A DNA stretch of 64,000 bases from Promethearchaeota archaeon (GTDB lineage: Archaea; Asgardarchaeota; Lokiarchaeia; Sigyniarchaeales; SOKP01): contig JABXKD010000001.1 of assembly GCA_013375475.1 (NCBI GenBank), forward strand, positions 1 through 64,000. The letters are read 5' to 3'. This document shows, one piece after another, positions 16,612 through 25,850 of this stretch (its first letter is position 1; the number at the start of each line of letters is the position of its first letter). The translations under genes and the position numbers were made by a program. The notes beneath the pieces are model-generated. The model did no database searches, was not told the origin of the DNA, and was given only the letters and a program-made list of their open reading frames with translations.

Positions 16612-18036
16612 ATGGGAATATTAAGACCAAAAATACAAGTATTAGACGAACAATACAAAAATAAGATATATACTGAAGCTAAAGAAATATTAGAAAATTT
16701 AGGTATCTTTTTAGAAAATGAAGATGCTCAAGAATTGTTTAATAACGAGGGTATTCGTCATGATGGCTCTCGATATTTCATTCCTTCCGATTTAGTAGAA
16801 AAGTGCCTCAAAACGGTTCCAAACGAAATTAAATTATTTGATAGAGAAGGAAAAGAGCACATCACTCTGGCAGGGGATAATGTTCACTTCGATCCTGGTT
16901 CCGCAGCAATTTTGTACTTTGACGAGACTACGGGAGAAATTAGAAACGCAATTAAGGAAGACTTCGTGCGATTTTCAAAAGTGGTTGAGCATCTAAAATA
17001 CATAGAAGCTCAAAGTACAGCATTAATTTATCAAGATGTGCCGAAAGAAGCCCAGGATTGGCATCGATTGGCTACAGCATTAACGAATTGCTATAAACCC
17101 GTTGTAACAGGAACATTTCGAAAAGAAAGTTTTCTAATTATGAAGGAATTATTACTGAGTTGTAGACTTTCTGAAGACGATTTAGCGAGGAAACCATTAG
17201 CTATTTTCGATGCGTGCCCTAGTCCTCCTTTGAAATGGTCCGATCTCACCACTCAATCTCTTATAGATGCTGCAGCAAGTATGATACCCTCTGAGTTCGT
17301 TTCAATGCCATTAGCAGGAGCGAATGCTCCAATGAGTTTAATAGGTTCGATAACTCAACATTGTGCTGAGTCTCTTGCGGGGGTTGTAATTGTACAATTA
17401 GCAAAATCAGGCGCTCCCTTGATATGGGGAGGATCACCTGCAATTTTAGATATGAAGCAAGGAACCACTCCAATGGGAGCAATTGAAACCATGATGATTA
17501 ATTTAGGAGATGTAGAAATGGGTCGTTCTTTTAACATACCAACTCACGCGTATATGGGTTTAAGCGATTCTAAAGTTCCAGACGCTCAATCTGGTTTCGA
17601 AGCAGGCATGGGTTCTCTTTTAGCGGGACTTGCGGGAGTTAACATGGTTTCAGGAGCAGGGATGTTAGATTTTGAATCCACACAAAGCATTGAAAAATTA
17701 ATAATAGATAACGAAATAGCAGGAATGGTAAAAAGACTTATAAGAGGAGTAGAAGACCACGGAACTCCGTTTGCGTTTGATATCCTTATGGATTACGATG
17801 ATAAAGAGGAATTACTTTCGCATCCCTCCACATTAAAATTATTCAGAAAAGAGCTTTTTATGACTGGTCCGGTAATAGACCGCATGTCTCGGGACATGTG
17901 GAAAGAAGCCGGTGCGAAATCTACACGAAAAAGAGCGAGAGATCATGCTTTGAAATTAATTGAAAAAGGTTCTCTAAAACCTATTGATGACAATCTGGCC
18001 AAAGAATTAGAAGCTGTGTCTTCAAAACATCTATAG
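16612..18036 (+). CDS. MttB-family methyltransferase, non-pyrrolysine (glycine betaine/trimethylamine type)
   Basis: Demethylates a methylated amine and passes the methyl to the corrinoid protein. ATG 16612 gives the usual start GILRPKIQVL; a GTG at 16600 is also open. The sequence has the family's LENLGIFLEN, VTGTFRKESF, SMPLAGANAPMSL and HAYMGLSDSKVPDAQSGFEA segments. The frame has no in-frame TAG, so it lacks pyrrolysine and belongs with the wider MttB superfamily, whose tested members act on glycine betaine, proline betaine, carnitine and similar quaternary amines. The substrate cannot be read from the sequence. Third gene of the corrinoid cassette. Confidence 0.9.
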   Translation: MGILRPKIQVLDEQYKNKIYTEAKEILENLGIFLENEDAQELFNNEGIRHDGSRYFIPSDLVEKCLKTVPNEIKLFDREGKEHITLAGDNVHFDPGSAAILYFDETTGEIRNAIKEDFVRFSKVVEHLKYIEAQSTALIYQDVPKEAQDWHRLATALTNCYKPVVTGTFRKESFLIMKELLLSCRLSEDDLARKPLAIFDACPSPPLKWSDLTTQSLIDAAASMIPSEFVSMPLAGANAPMSLIGSITQHCAESLAGVVIVQLAKSGAPLIWGGSPAILDMKQGTTPMGAIETMMINLGDVEMGRSFNIPTHAYMGLSDSKVPDAQSGFEAGMGSLLAGLAGVNMVSGAGMLDFESTQSIEKLIIDNEIAGMVKRLIRGVEDHGTPFAFDILMDYDDKEELLSHPSTLKLFRKELFMTGPVIDRMSRDMWKEAGAKSTRKRARDHALKLIEKGSLKPIDDNLAKELEAVSSKHL

Positions 18037-18075
18037 TAATTCTTTTTATTATTTTATTTTCTATCATTAATAAAA

Positions 18076-18774
18076 TTATAGAAGAAAGTCTAAAATTTTA
18101 GATATTTCTCTACAATATATCTTTGCCCCTTTACTATTAAGGTGTCCACCATCGATAGTCAACCGAAGGTTTCTTTTACTACTTATTTTGTCAGCCCATA
18201 CTGATTTTTTAGACCTGAGGTAATCGAATATTAGATTTATGAGATTATCCAAAAGATAACTGCTTGAATTACTATTTAAAATGATTTCGTCAAAGATGGA
18301 GGCTACATCAGCAATGTATGCGTCATAGCGATAACCGATTAGCTTAATTTGATCGTTAACTAATCTTCTTTTTTGGTTTAGTTGAGAATTAAAGATTTCT
18401 CCTAAACAACTTAGAGTAGTTAAAATTATTTTTGCGTCTGTAAGGGATATAATTGATCTTAGCATTTGATCAAGAACTATACCAATTTGAGGCACTAAAG
18501 TGACCCACTTATTTCTCAGGAAAGGCCATCTTAATTTAAGGTAAGGTAAAAGAATATCGTTATGACCAGCTTCAATTACTATAGTAGAATATTTGTGATT
18601 ATCTTCTTTTAAAATTTTTATAAGTCGTGTATTTATTTCTAGTAGAGTTTCTCCACCGTGACCTTTGTTATGGCAAATTATATCTGGGATTCTGCGCTTA
18701 ATCATGTCTACAAAATTAATTCCTAATTTCCCTTCTGTTATACTATCCCCAATAAAAAGTATATGATTGCTCAC
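18076..18774 (-). CDS. SGNH/GDSL-type hydrolase
   Basis: Serine esterase fold. Block I is FIGDSITEG with nucleophile Ser11. A Gly of block II lies in GHGGETLLEIN, the Asn of block III is in EAGHNDILLPY, and the Asp-x2-His of block V is in DGGHLNSKGA. It has no signal peptide and is about 230 residues, as usual. The natural substrate (an acyl or acetyl ester of lipid or sugar) is unknown. It is convergent with the MttB gene and is followed by no obvious partner. Confidence 0.82.
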   Translation of the reverse strand: MSNHILFIGDSITEGKLGINFVDMIKRRIPDIICHNKGHGGETLLEINTRLIKILKEDNHKYSTIVIEAGHNDILLPYLKLRWPFLRNKWVTLVPQIGIVLDQMLRSIISLTDAKIILTTLSCLGEIFNSQLNQKRRLVNDQIKLIGYRYDAYIADVASIFDEIILNSNSSSYLLDNLINLIFDYLRSKKSVWADKISSKRNLRLTIDGGHLNSKGAKIYCREISKILDFLL

Positions 18775-18904
18775 AAAATTAATTATTCATAACTACTCTT
18801 TTATAACTTTTGGTATATAACTTTTAAACCATTGTTCTCATGACTTTTTCAAGATTAGTAGTTATAAAAACGAAATAGGATAGGTCTTTATGTCAGATTC
18901 ATTA

Positions 18905-19834
18905 TTAATTGTAATTTATTATTAACACGGCAGCCAATACAATAAAACCTCCAACAAGATTCCAAATTAGAATTGTTTCGGGTCTATTCAAAAGTGTTGA
19001 AAAAATTAAAGTTAAGAAAGGTTCTATGTACAAGAATGAAGCGCCTTTCGAAGATTTAAGTTCCTTTTGGGATTTTTGCCAGATAAAATACCCAATAATA
19101 TAGCAACCAATTCCTAAATATAGGCCAGTTATTAAAACAAAAATTTTGGTTAAATTTTGAATAAAAATCAATAATTCATTATTTAGTAAAACAAAAACAA
19201 ATAATTCCACAGTCCCAAAATAAGCTATATATTTGAGCGTAATTAAGTTAGACTTCTCTTTAGATATTTTTTTAGTCGCAATTGTATATATCGCCCACAA
19301 CAAAGGGGTTATAAGAGCGTATAAATATCCTATGAAATTAGGTGCTTTAGGAGTAAGCGTTCCTAAATCACCTCCCGTCACTAATAGAAAACCTCCAATG
19401 GTAGCGATTATAAAACCTATTAACTTGACGCTCGTTAACTTTTCCTTAAAAAAAATTAAAGCTAAAACAGTGATTAGTACTGGAGATAATAGACATACAA
19501 ATAATGCGGGTAAGGTAGGTCCGATTAGGCCTATAGCAGTATACTGAATAACGAAAAAAAGTGTAGTTCCGCAAAAACTGGCAATGATGATGTATATCCA
19601 TTCTCTTTTAGAGTAAAATACTTTTTCTTTTCGCTCTTCTATTTTATTAGTTCGTATTTTTCGATTAATGAAGAAGTATATATCAACAATAATAAACACT
19701 AACGAGGCTATTAGAAATCTAGTTAACGCTAGAGACATTGCTGGCATAAATAATTCCACAGTAATATCTACAAGAACAAATGAAAAGCTCCAGATTACTA
19801 CCATTAATACTAGCAATCCATAAATTATCAGCAT
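18905..19834 (-). CDS. EamA/DMT-superfamily transporter
   Basis: 309 residues forming about ten transmembrane helices in two EamA repeats. The first holds SLALTRFLIASLVFI and ALFVCLLSPVLITVLALIFFKEKLT, the second ASFLYIEPFLTLIFSTLLNRPE. This is the ordinary layout of drug/metabolite exporters, which move amino acids, nucleosides or other metabolites. The substrate cannot be told. It is divergent from the GTPase-like gene at 19929. Confidence 0.88.
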   Translation of the reverse strand: MLIIYGLLVLMVVIWSFSFVLVDITVELFMPAMSLALTRFLIASLVFIIVDIYFFINRKIRTNKIEERKEKVFYSKREWIYIIIASFCGTTLFFVIQYTAIGLIGPTLPALFVCLLSPVLITVLALIFFKEKLTSVKLIGFIIATIGGFLLVTGGDLGTLTPKAPNFIGYLYALITPLLWAIYTIATKKISKEKSNLITLKYIAYFGTVELFVFVLLNNELLIFIQNLTKIFVLITGLYLGIGCYIIGYFIWQKSQKELKSSKGASFLYIEPFLTLIFSTLLNRPETILIWNLVGGFIVLAAVLIINYN

Positions 19835-19928
19835 AATGTCAAGATACTTTAATCAATATTTTATATTTGCTTTATTTTATTATATTATTAAATTAAAACC
19901 CATAATTATTTTTTTTTAAACAGTAATC

Positions 19929-20513
19929 TTGAAGGACATTACATTTTCCATTAATCTAGGTTTGATAGGAACTGAAGATTCGAGGTTAGATATATTTATA
20001 GATTATCTGAAAGAAAAAGCTTTTAAATTTACATCAGAAAACTTAATATATGAATTCAATCTCCAATTTGAGGGTATTCCTATGAAACTAAAAATTGCAA
20101 TTGCTAATAAATTTGAGGATCTAATCCATAGAATTGATGATTTTAAGCATTTTGATGCAATAATAACTGCGGTGAATATTTACAATGACAATTCGATTTC
20201 AAATTATACGCTTCAAGAATATACCGATTTTCGAAATTATTTCATTTTCAACGGTATATCTGTTTTAGTGGGTGTAGATCCCTTTTTAGCTTTTCATAAA
20301 GAACCTCCGAATAAGAGAAATATAACAGAGTTTACCTTAATCCAAAAAACTAAGGAACTTGAATTTTTATATTGCTTTAAAATTCAAGATATAAAGAAAG
20401 ATATTTCTGACATTTTTAACAAAGTTTTAAATTACATTAACCTAAAATTGAAATTTTTAAATCCTGAATTGTTTAAACGAGCAAAATCAAATAAGGATGA
20501 ATTTAATGGATGA
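19929..20513 (+). CDS. Degenerate small-GTPase-like protein
   Basis: The order of segments resembles a Ras-type fold: a first strand with INLGLIGTEDSRL where the P-loop should be, a strand pair around LQFEGIPMKLKIAIAN, a FDAIITAVNIYND strand, and ISVLVGVDPFLAF where NKxD should be. Neither GxxxxGK[ST] nor NKxD is present, so it should not bind GTP in the normal way. Asgard genomes have many small GTPases, including unusual ones. The start is TTG without a clear ribosome site. The fold is inferred from pattern only, so it could be another alpha/beta domain. Confidence 0.5.
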   Translation: MKDITFSINLGLIGTEDSRLDIFIDYLKEKAFKFTSENLIYEFNLQFEGIPMKLKIAIANKFEDLIHRIDDFKHFDAIITAVNIYNDNSISNYTLQEYTDFRNYFIFNGISVLVGVDPFLAFHKEPPNKRNITEFTLIQKTKELEFLYCFKIQDIKKDISDIFNKVLNYINLKLKFLNPELFKRAKSNKDEFNG

Positions 20514-20666
20514 CCAATTATCAAAAAATACCATAATGGTTAGACTCATCCCTTTTTAAAATTGAATAGTAAATTTTTCTGAGAAGAGTTTATTAACAAA
20601 GACTTTATTATATTATCAAATATAAAGATTATATCAATAATTCCTTCTCTTTATAGATGAAATACT

Positions 20667-20855
20667 ATGGAAGAAGATAAGATCCTATCGATTGAGAAAA
20701 CAGAAGGTCGTCGTCGTTGTCCATCGTGCTCCGAGGAAAATAAAAATATGATTCATGAATCTACTGATAAAAATCGAATTATCAGTGATTATCCACGCGT
20801 ATATGGAAAAAAATATCGCTGTGGGCGATGTGGACAGGAATGGAAAGAAAATTAG
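20667..20855 (+). CDS. Small zinc-ribbon protein, paralogue of the C-terminus at 56229
   Basis: 62 residues with Cys18-x2-Cys21 and Cys52-x2-Cys55, a classic zinc ribbon of the TFIIS/RPB9 kind. Between them lies a strongly conserved segment, HESTDKNRIISDYPRVYGKK. The C-terminus of the protein at 56229-56744 shares this as HESIDKNDIISHFPRVYGKI, with CPIC and CSGC. The match also covers the end (WKE). This defines a small family within the window; a nucleic-acid or transcription role is likely but not shown. It stands alone between two spacers. Confidence 0.72.
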   Translation: MEEDKILSIEKTEGRRRCPSCSEENKNMIHESTDKNRIISDYPRVYGKKYRCGRCGQEWKEN

Positions 20856-21058
20856 AAGAAATTCCTCATCAACAAGTTAATTTTCCTTTTAATCAACGCG
20901 CTACCCTTTAAAATTTCCTCGAAAAAAGAAATATTTAGGAAAAAAAATGTTTATGTTTTTTCCTCCTTTCTCGCTAGTTTAAATTACAATTAAATAAGAG
21001 AACTACAATTAATATTAATAACAATAAAAAAAATTGTCAAAACAAATGTGATTATAAT

Positions 21059-21784
21059 ATGGGTTTATTTCAACTAACATTTGCTCGAATTTTAACAGTT
21101 TATATAGCCCAAGGCGTTATTTTGGTTGTTTTTCTGTATTTGGCTATAAGAATCTTGCTAAGAGATAGAAAACGATTAAACGTTATTTTCGCAGGACTTT
21201 ACATTTCTCCCGTCGTGGGAGTTCTTATGAACTTCATATATGCACCTTTAACTGACGAAACTATCGTACTACTGCTGAATTTTTTTACCAACATCGGTAG
21301 CATCTACGCCCCAATATTTATCGTAGTTTTTGATCTAATCCTCTTAAAATCTGAAAAGATAATATCTACGAGCAAGCAATTAGCAATTCTTATTGGTTAC
21401 GGTATAGCTGTTCTTTGCATGGGAATTTTCTTATTTATTCCGGGCTACGGTGTAACTATTAACGTTGGAACTAATTGGACCCCTGTTTGGAGTTTTCCAT
21501 TTTTTATTTATGTAGTAATCATTTTAACTTCTTTCGCTACAATTCCAGCGTTTTACTTCTCAATAAAGATTTATCAGAAGTTCGAGGACGAACATTTGAA
21601 GAAGAAGTGGAGATTCTTCATATATGGATATATTGCACTCATGACTTTCATGTACGCTATTTTTATTTCTAATATTTTAAACAATACAACTTTTAGATTA
21701 ATTGCGGGTGTACTAGGCTTAGTATTAGCTCTTCTTGGAGGTTTTTTAATGTATTATGGAGTTGGCCGCCAAATAGAAAAATAA
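21059..21784 (+). CDS. Seven-helix membrane protein of unknown function
   Basis: 241 residues with about seven hydrophobic helices, starting ILTVYIAQGVILVVFLYLAIR and ending IAGVLGLVLALLGGFLMYYG. There is no attached kinase or other cytoplasmic domain. The general look resembles the 7-TM sensor heads found in front of histidine kinases and also the protein at 35701-36480, which has a similar length and helix layout. A receptor-like role is only a guess. Confidence 0.65.
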   Translation: MGLFQLTFARILTVYIAQGVILVVFLYLAIRILLRDRKRLNVIFAGLYISPVVGVLMNFIYAPLTDETIVLLLNFFTNIGSIYAPIFIVVFDLILLKSEKIISTSKQLAILIGYGIAVLCMGIFLFIPGYGVTINVGTNWTPVWSFPFFIYVVIILTSFATIPAFYFSIKIYQKFEDEHLKKKWRFFIYGYIALMTFMYAIFISNILNNTTFRLIAGVLGLVLALLGGFLMYYGVGRQIEK

Positions 21785-21796
21785 TTTTCAAATCAA

Positions 21797-21811
21797 TTTT
21801 TTCTTTTTTTT
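21797..21811 (+). terminator. Oligo-T terminator
   Basis: T-rich tract (6 T, then 8 T around a single C) starting 13 bases after the stop of the 7-TM gene. Confidence 0.4.
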
Positions 21812-21961
21812 ATGATGATATAAAATTTTATCTGTTAGAATTACCATTATTTATTATAATATCACAATTTCAAAATATTTGAAGGTTAAAATTCATTTTA
21901 ATCCATTTAAGAAGTAATATTTATCATTCTCAAGCAAACTTTATAGCTTCAAGTGTTTCTT

Positions 21962-22309
21962 ATGTCGAACGAGCTCGAACGGGTTAGTGGGATTGGACCT
22001 ATTGCTGCCATTAACTTGAATAAAGCGGGAGTTAAAACTATTGAAGAAATCGCGGAGGCTAAACCAGAAGATCTGGCTTGGATTAAAGGAATTGGAATAA
22101 TTTCTGCGAAAAAAATAATTGAGAATGCAAATAATTTACTAAAATTAGAAAAAAATATTCAATTCGTCTTAAATTCAATAAAAGAAAACTTTGTGAAAAA
22201 TTGTCCAAAATGTGGAGGAGCTATGAAAAACAAGTATATCATTCTCGGACCTGAAAGACGATTAAAGGTAATACAATGCACAGTATGTAAATTTTACTTG
22301 CCTGAATAA
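21962..22309 (+). CDS. Helix-hairpin-helix and zinc-ribbon protein
   Basis: ATG 21962 gives SNELERVSGIGPIAAINLNK; a GTG nine bases earlier is also open. Residues 4-60 hold two helix-hairpin-helix motifs (VSGIGPIAAINL and IKGIGIISAKKI), as in DNA-repair and RecA/RadA N-domains. The C-terminal third has CPKCGG and CTVC, a zinc ribbon. Such a pair points to DNA or RNA binding. There is no catalytic domain. The gene stands alone and is convergent with the cation antiporter gene. Confidence 0.78.
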   Translation: MSNELERVSGIGPIAAINLNKAGVKTIEEIAEAKPEDLAWIKGIGIISAKKIIENANNLLKLEKNIQFVLNSIKENFVKNCPKCGGAMKNKYIILGPERRLKVIQCTVCKFYLPE

Positions 22310-22334
22310 AAAAAAATCATAAAAATATTATAGC

Positions 22335-23294
22335 TCAGACTATAAAAATAAAAAGCAGAAAATACGCAGTAAAATAGAGAAAAATAAAGAGAACTCCTGC
22401 TTTTCTGTCCATTTTCTTTCTTACGGCTATGATAACAATAACAATTATACTAGCCATAAGCGTATATAACACCGTTGGAACCGCTAATTCTGCTGTGATA
22501 GATTGGGGAAAGAAAACTTGACCGATACCAATAGATAGCGTAGAATCAACAATACAAGAACCAACTATATCCCCAATAGCTATACCATGGTGACCACATC
22601 TAAGCGCGTTAATATCAACTACGAGCTCTGGAATGGATGTGCCGATAGCTAAAACGAAGAAACTAATAATATATTCGTGAATGTTAATAGCCTGTGATAT
22701 GAAAATTACCGATTCTACAATCATATATGCGCTAATGGTCACACCAACAAAACCAACAACAGCAATTAAAAAGTGGTATCTTTTCTTTTTAGTTGGTTGG
22801 CTTATTTCTAATATTTCTATTCTATGCTTTATGCTCTCTTTATTAGAGTTGTAAATCAACCAAATATAAATAATTAGACTAAAAACCATAAAAATTGCAT
22901 TTAGGCGTGTAATATATCCTTTTTCAACAATTGAAAATATAACAATAAGAGATAAAACTTCACAGGAACCTAGAATTATTATGTCTTTTCTGTGAATATG
23001 AAACGAACCGCAAACTATTGGCAAGATTCCGAAGATCAACGTGAGTTGGGTAAGATCTGAGCCTACAGAATCCCCTACATCAATGTCTCCATGACCTAAA
23101 GAGCAAGAGATAATCGAATTAAATATTTCAGAAATATCAGTACCTATTGATACTAAAGTTACTCCAATTATTAAAGGAGATATTCCTAAAGCTGTGGCGA
23201 GCATTGCTGAGTGCTTTACAGCATATTTACTTGAAAAGATTACAAGAACTATTCCACCTATGAAAATAACACTAGCTAAGATTAAACCGATCAT
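22335..23294 (-). CDS. CaCA-family cation antiporter (YrbG-like)
   Basis: Two inverted repeats of about five helices each. The alpha-1 region reads GVTLVSIGTDISEIFNS with GDSVGSDLTQL. The alpha-2 region reads LAIGTSIPELVVDINAL with GDIVGSCIVDS. GT-S/D-x-x-E and G-D-x-x-G-S are the ion-binding signatures of Na+/Ca2+ exchangers. The length of 319 is normal for the prokaryotic branch. It should exchange Ca2+ (or another cation) against Na+ or H+ across the membrane. Confidence 0.9.
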   Translation of the reverse strand: MIGLILASVIFIGGIVLVIFSSKYAVKHSAMLATALGISPLIIGVTLVSIGTDISEIFNSIISCSLGHGDIDVGDSVGSDLTQLTLIFGILPIVCGSFHIHRKDIIILGSCEVLSLIVIFSIVEKGYITRLNAIFMVFSLIIYIWLIYNSNKESIKHRIEILEISQPTKKKRYHFLIAVVGFVGVTISAYMIVESVIFISQAINIHEYIISFFVLAIGTSIPELVVDINALRCGHHGIAIGDIVGSCIVDSTLSIGIGQVFFPQSITAELAVPTVLYTLMASIIVIVIIAVRKKMDRKAGVLFIFLYFTAYFLLFIFIV

Positions 23295-23472
23295 TAAATG
23301 ATATCCTCTTTAAAAATTTCCAGATACGTTGTTACGCCCTAATTTGAATTTATCAGATTTTCTCAAATAAACTTATTGAGTTTACTTTGATTTGATATTA
23401 AAAGAATAATTATTCGAATTAGTACTCCATTCTTATATCAAATATGTAAATATTTAAATTTTGCTAAAAACA

Positions 23473-24156
23473 TCAAAAATTATAATATTTACCAATATCT
23501 TCAAAATTGTAGCTAGCGTAAGTCCAAGTTCGTATCTTGCGTAGATATCGTGAGTACATTTTCCAAGTCCATTTCAATTTTGCTTGAGATTGATAGATTT
23601 CTAACCATTCCTTCAGAATTTTAGCAATTTCCTCATCGATCGTATATTCAAACTGTTTTTCTTTAGAATCCTCTTTAAATTTACCATAGGAGGCTATGAA
23701 ATAAACAAAATATTCAATTTTTGTTAGATTGAGTTCTTTAGCAGCACCCATTGCAATATCATGAGTAGCTTGATGATCAATATGAAGATTATTGGTGCTA
23801 GGTAAGACAATTCTATCTAAGTCTTTGATAATAGGTATGGCTTTTTTGATCCCTTCCCTTACGTAGTTTCTTCCTTCAGCGTCGTGGAAATGGAAAAGAT
23901 GATGATTATCTGAGGGAAGTCCCAAAAACTCGATTGATTGTTTAGCTTCGTTAATTCTCATATCAGCGACATCATCTTCAGTCATAGTAGCAACATCTTC
24001 GGAAAAAATGTCATCTGTAGCCCTATAACACGCCCTTCCATCTGTTACTGTTATGACATGAATATCGTGCTCTCCTTCATTTATCCATTCTAAAAGAATT
24101 GGTCCAGGTCCGAACAATAAATCGTCTGGATGAGGTTCAAAAATAACAATTTTCAT
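23473..24156 (-). CDS. PIG-L/LmbE-type N-acetyl-sugar deacetylase
   Basis: Zinc-dependent deacetylase. The N-terminal signature is EPHPDDLLFGPG (His9, Asp11, Asp12), and the second zinc histidine lies in HIDHQATHD. Family members remove acetyl groups from N-acetylglucosaminyl compounds (GPI precursors, mycothiol, bacillithiol) or chitin pieces. The 227-residue length is normal, with a C-terminal aromatic extension. It is divergent from a sugar-type symporter at 24253, which would fit a role with amino sugars, but no direct link is seen. Confidence 0.87.
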   Translation of the reverse strand: MKIVIFEPHPDDLLFGPGPILLEWINEGEHDIHVITVTDGRACYRATDDIFSEDVATMTEDDVADMRINEAKQSIEFLGLPSDNHHLFHFHDAEGRNYVREGIKKAIPIIKDLDRIVLPSTNNLHIDHQATHDIAMGAAKELNLTKIEYFVYFIASYGKFKEDSKEKQFEYTIDEEIAKILKEWLEIYQSQAKLKWTWKMYSRYLRKIRTWTYASYNFEDIGKYYNF

Positions 24157-24252
24157 ATTTTTTAAACTCTTATATAGTAGATTGATTAATTAAATATTAA
24201 AAATTACAAAAAATTATTGTTTTCCTAATAAAAATAAATTAAGTGATATAAT

Positions 24253-25692
24253 ATGACAGAGCAGAAAAAAAGAGAAGTACGCGAGAATTCAATTCCAATA
24301 ATGATAAGCTATGGTGCGAATCAAACTTTCTCACAATGGATCACAGGTGCTTTTGGTCTTTATGTTTTCTTCTTCTATGAAGTGGAAATTGGTTTAAATG
24401 TCGGAATTGCAGCAATTGCTCTAATAATATATTCCATATGGAACGCGGTAAATGATCCTCTCATTGGTTATCTAATGGAGCGGATTAACATGCCCTGGGA
24501 AAAAAGATGGGGAAAACGCTTTCCATGGGTTTTTCTGGGGGCAATACCTTGGCTTTTCTCATATCTAGCAATATTCTTTGTACCTTTAAGTTGGCATCCT
24601 GTCAATGATCAATGGTTAATATTTCTTTGGTTTGTATTAACGCTTATTCTTTATGACACATTATTTACTCTCTGGAATGTAAATGCCACAGCACAGTATC
24701 CTGATAAATTTAAAGGTAGCTCTGAACGTAGACTAGCAACGGGAATAGGAACATTAATGGGAATGATAGGGATCGCTGTAGGTTCGATCATCCCCCCTAT
24801 GTTTATAAATACAGGCTTTCCTGAGACTTATCGTATTATGGCTTGGGCTGGTGTTGGGATCGGATTAATTCTGTTTTTTTTAATGTTACCTGGTACTAGA
24901 GAGAACCCAAAGATGAGAACTCGATACCAAGAATACAAGGAAGCTGCTAGAAATTTAGATCGTGAACCATTCTTTAAAACCGCTAAAAAAGCTATTACAG
25001 ATCGCCGCTTTATGTTAAAAGTAATTTATTTCTTTGGATACCAAGCTGCAGTTGCGTTACTCTCTGCTTCTGGACCTTATATGATAACTTATGTAATTCA
25101 AGGAGATGCTGGTACTTTAGGAATATTAATGGCTTTTATGTTAATAGGTGCTCTTGTCTCTATGCCGATTTGGACAATCTTGGGACAAAAGGTGAACAAT
25201 AATAAAAATATGAGCTTAGTAGCTGGAGTTGTGATGGTTCTAACCTTTCTACCTATATTTTTCGTCAACGATTTTCTGTTTTTTATGATAGCTCTGTTTT
25301 TATTTGGGATAGGACTTGGAGGACAATGGTTTATGGATCCTCCTACGATGGGGGATGTCCTTGATGATGTTGCATTAAGATCAGGAAAAAGAGAAGCAGC
25401 AATTTATTATGGATATCAAGCGTTCTTCATTAGGTTAAGTGGCTCATTTCAAGCGTTGCTTTTTGCGATTGTACACACTTTAACTGGATTTCCTGCAGGA
25501 GTAACAAATTATGCAGATTTATTAATTCAAAGTCCAACACCCGAGTTAGCTTTAATAGGCATTAGAGCGCATACTGCCCTTATTCCCGCTATAATAGTGC
25601 TTATCACCATTTTCATCTTTTGGAAATGGTATGACCTAACACCAGAGAAAGTAGCATTAAATAAAGAAAAACTAAAGGAACTTGGATTATAG
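24253..25692 (+). CDS. GPH-family (MelB-like) sugar:cation symporter
   Basis: 479 residues and 12 predicted helices. The N-terminal half has the GPH signature NDPLIGYLMER followed by GKRFPWVFLGA, the counterpart of D-P-x-x-G-x3-D-R and G-R-R-x-P-x. Later GLGGQWFMDPPTMGDVLDD is also typical. Members carry glycosides, pentosides or hexuronides with Na+ or H+. The nearby KDPG aldolase and FGGY kinase make a sugar acid or pentose plausible as cargo; this is inference. It is followed by a T-rich tract near 25725. Confidence 0.87.
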   Translation: MTEQKKREVRENSIPIMISYGANQTFSQWITGAFGLYVFFFYEVEIGLNVGIAAIALIIYSIWNAVNDPLIGYLMERINMPWEKRWGKRFPWVFLGAIPWLFSYLAIFFVPLSWHPVNDQWLIFLWFVLTLILYDTLFTLWNVNATAQYPDKFKGSSERRLATGIGTLMGMIGIAVGSIIPPMFINTGFPETYRIMAWAGVGIGLILFFLMLPGTRENPKMRTRYQEYKEAARNLDREPFFKTAKKAITDRRFMLKVIYFFGYQAAVALLSASGPYMITYVIQGDAGTLGILMAFMLIGALVSMPIWTILGQKVNNNKNMSLVAGVVMVLTFLPIFFVNDFLFFMIALFLFGIGLGGQWFMDPPTMGDVLDDVALRSGKREAAIYYGYQAFFIRLSGSFQALLFAIVHTLTGFPAGVTNYADLLIQSPTPELALIGIRAHTALIPAIIVLITIFIFWKWYDLTPEKVALNKEKLKELGL

Positions 25693-25850
25693 TATTTTCT
25701 AGAAATTGTATTTTCTAAAAATCCTTTTTTTTTATTATTAGGATGCTTTTTATCATTCTTTAAATTAACTAGAGAATTAGGAATTTAAGAAACAAAGTTT
25801 TTCTTTTTATTTTTGTTAAAACTAATATTTTGGGCGTTAGAAGATTTTTT

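Noticed and set aside
16612-18036. Pyrrolysine-type MttB
   Set aside because: The frame is complete without any in-frame TAG, so no pyrrolysine codon is present.
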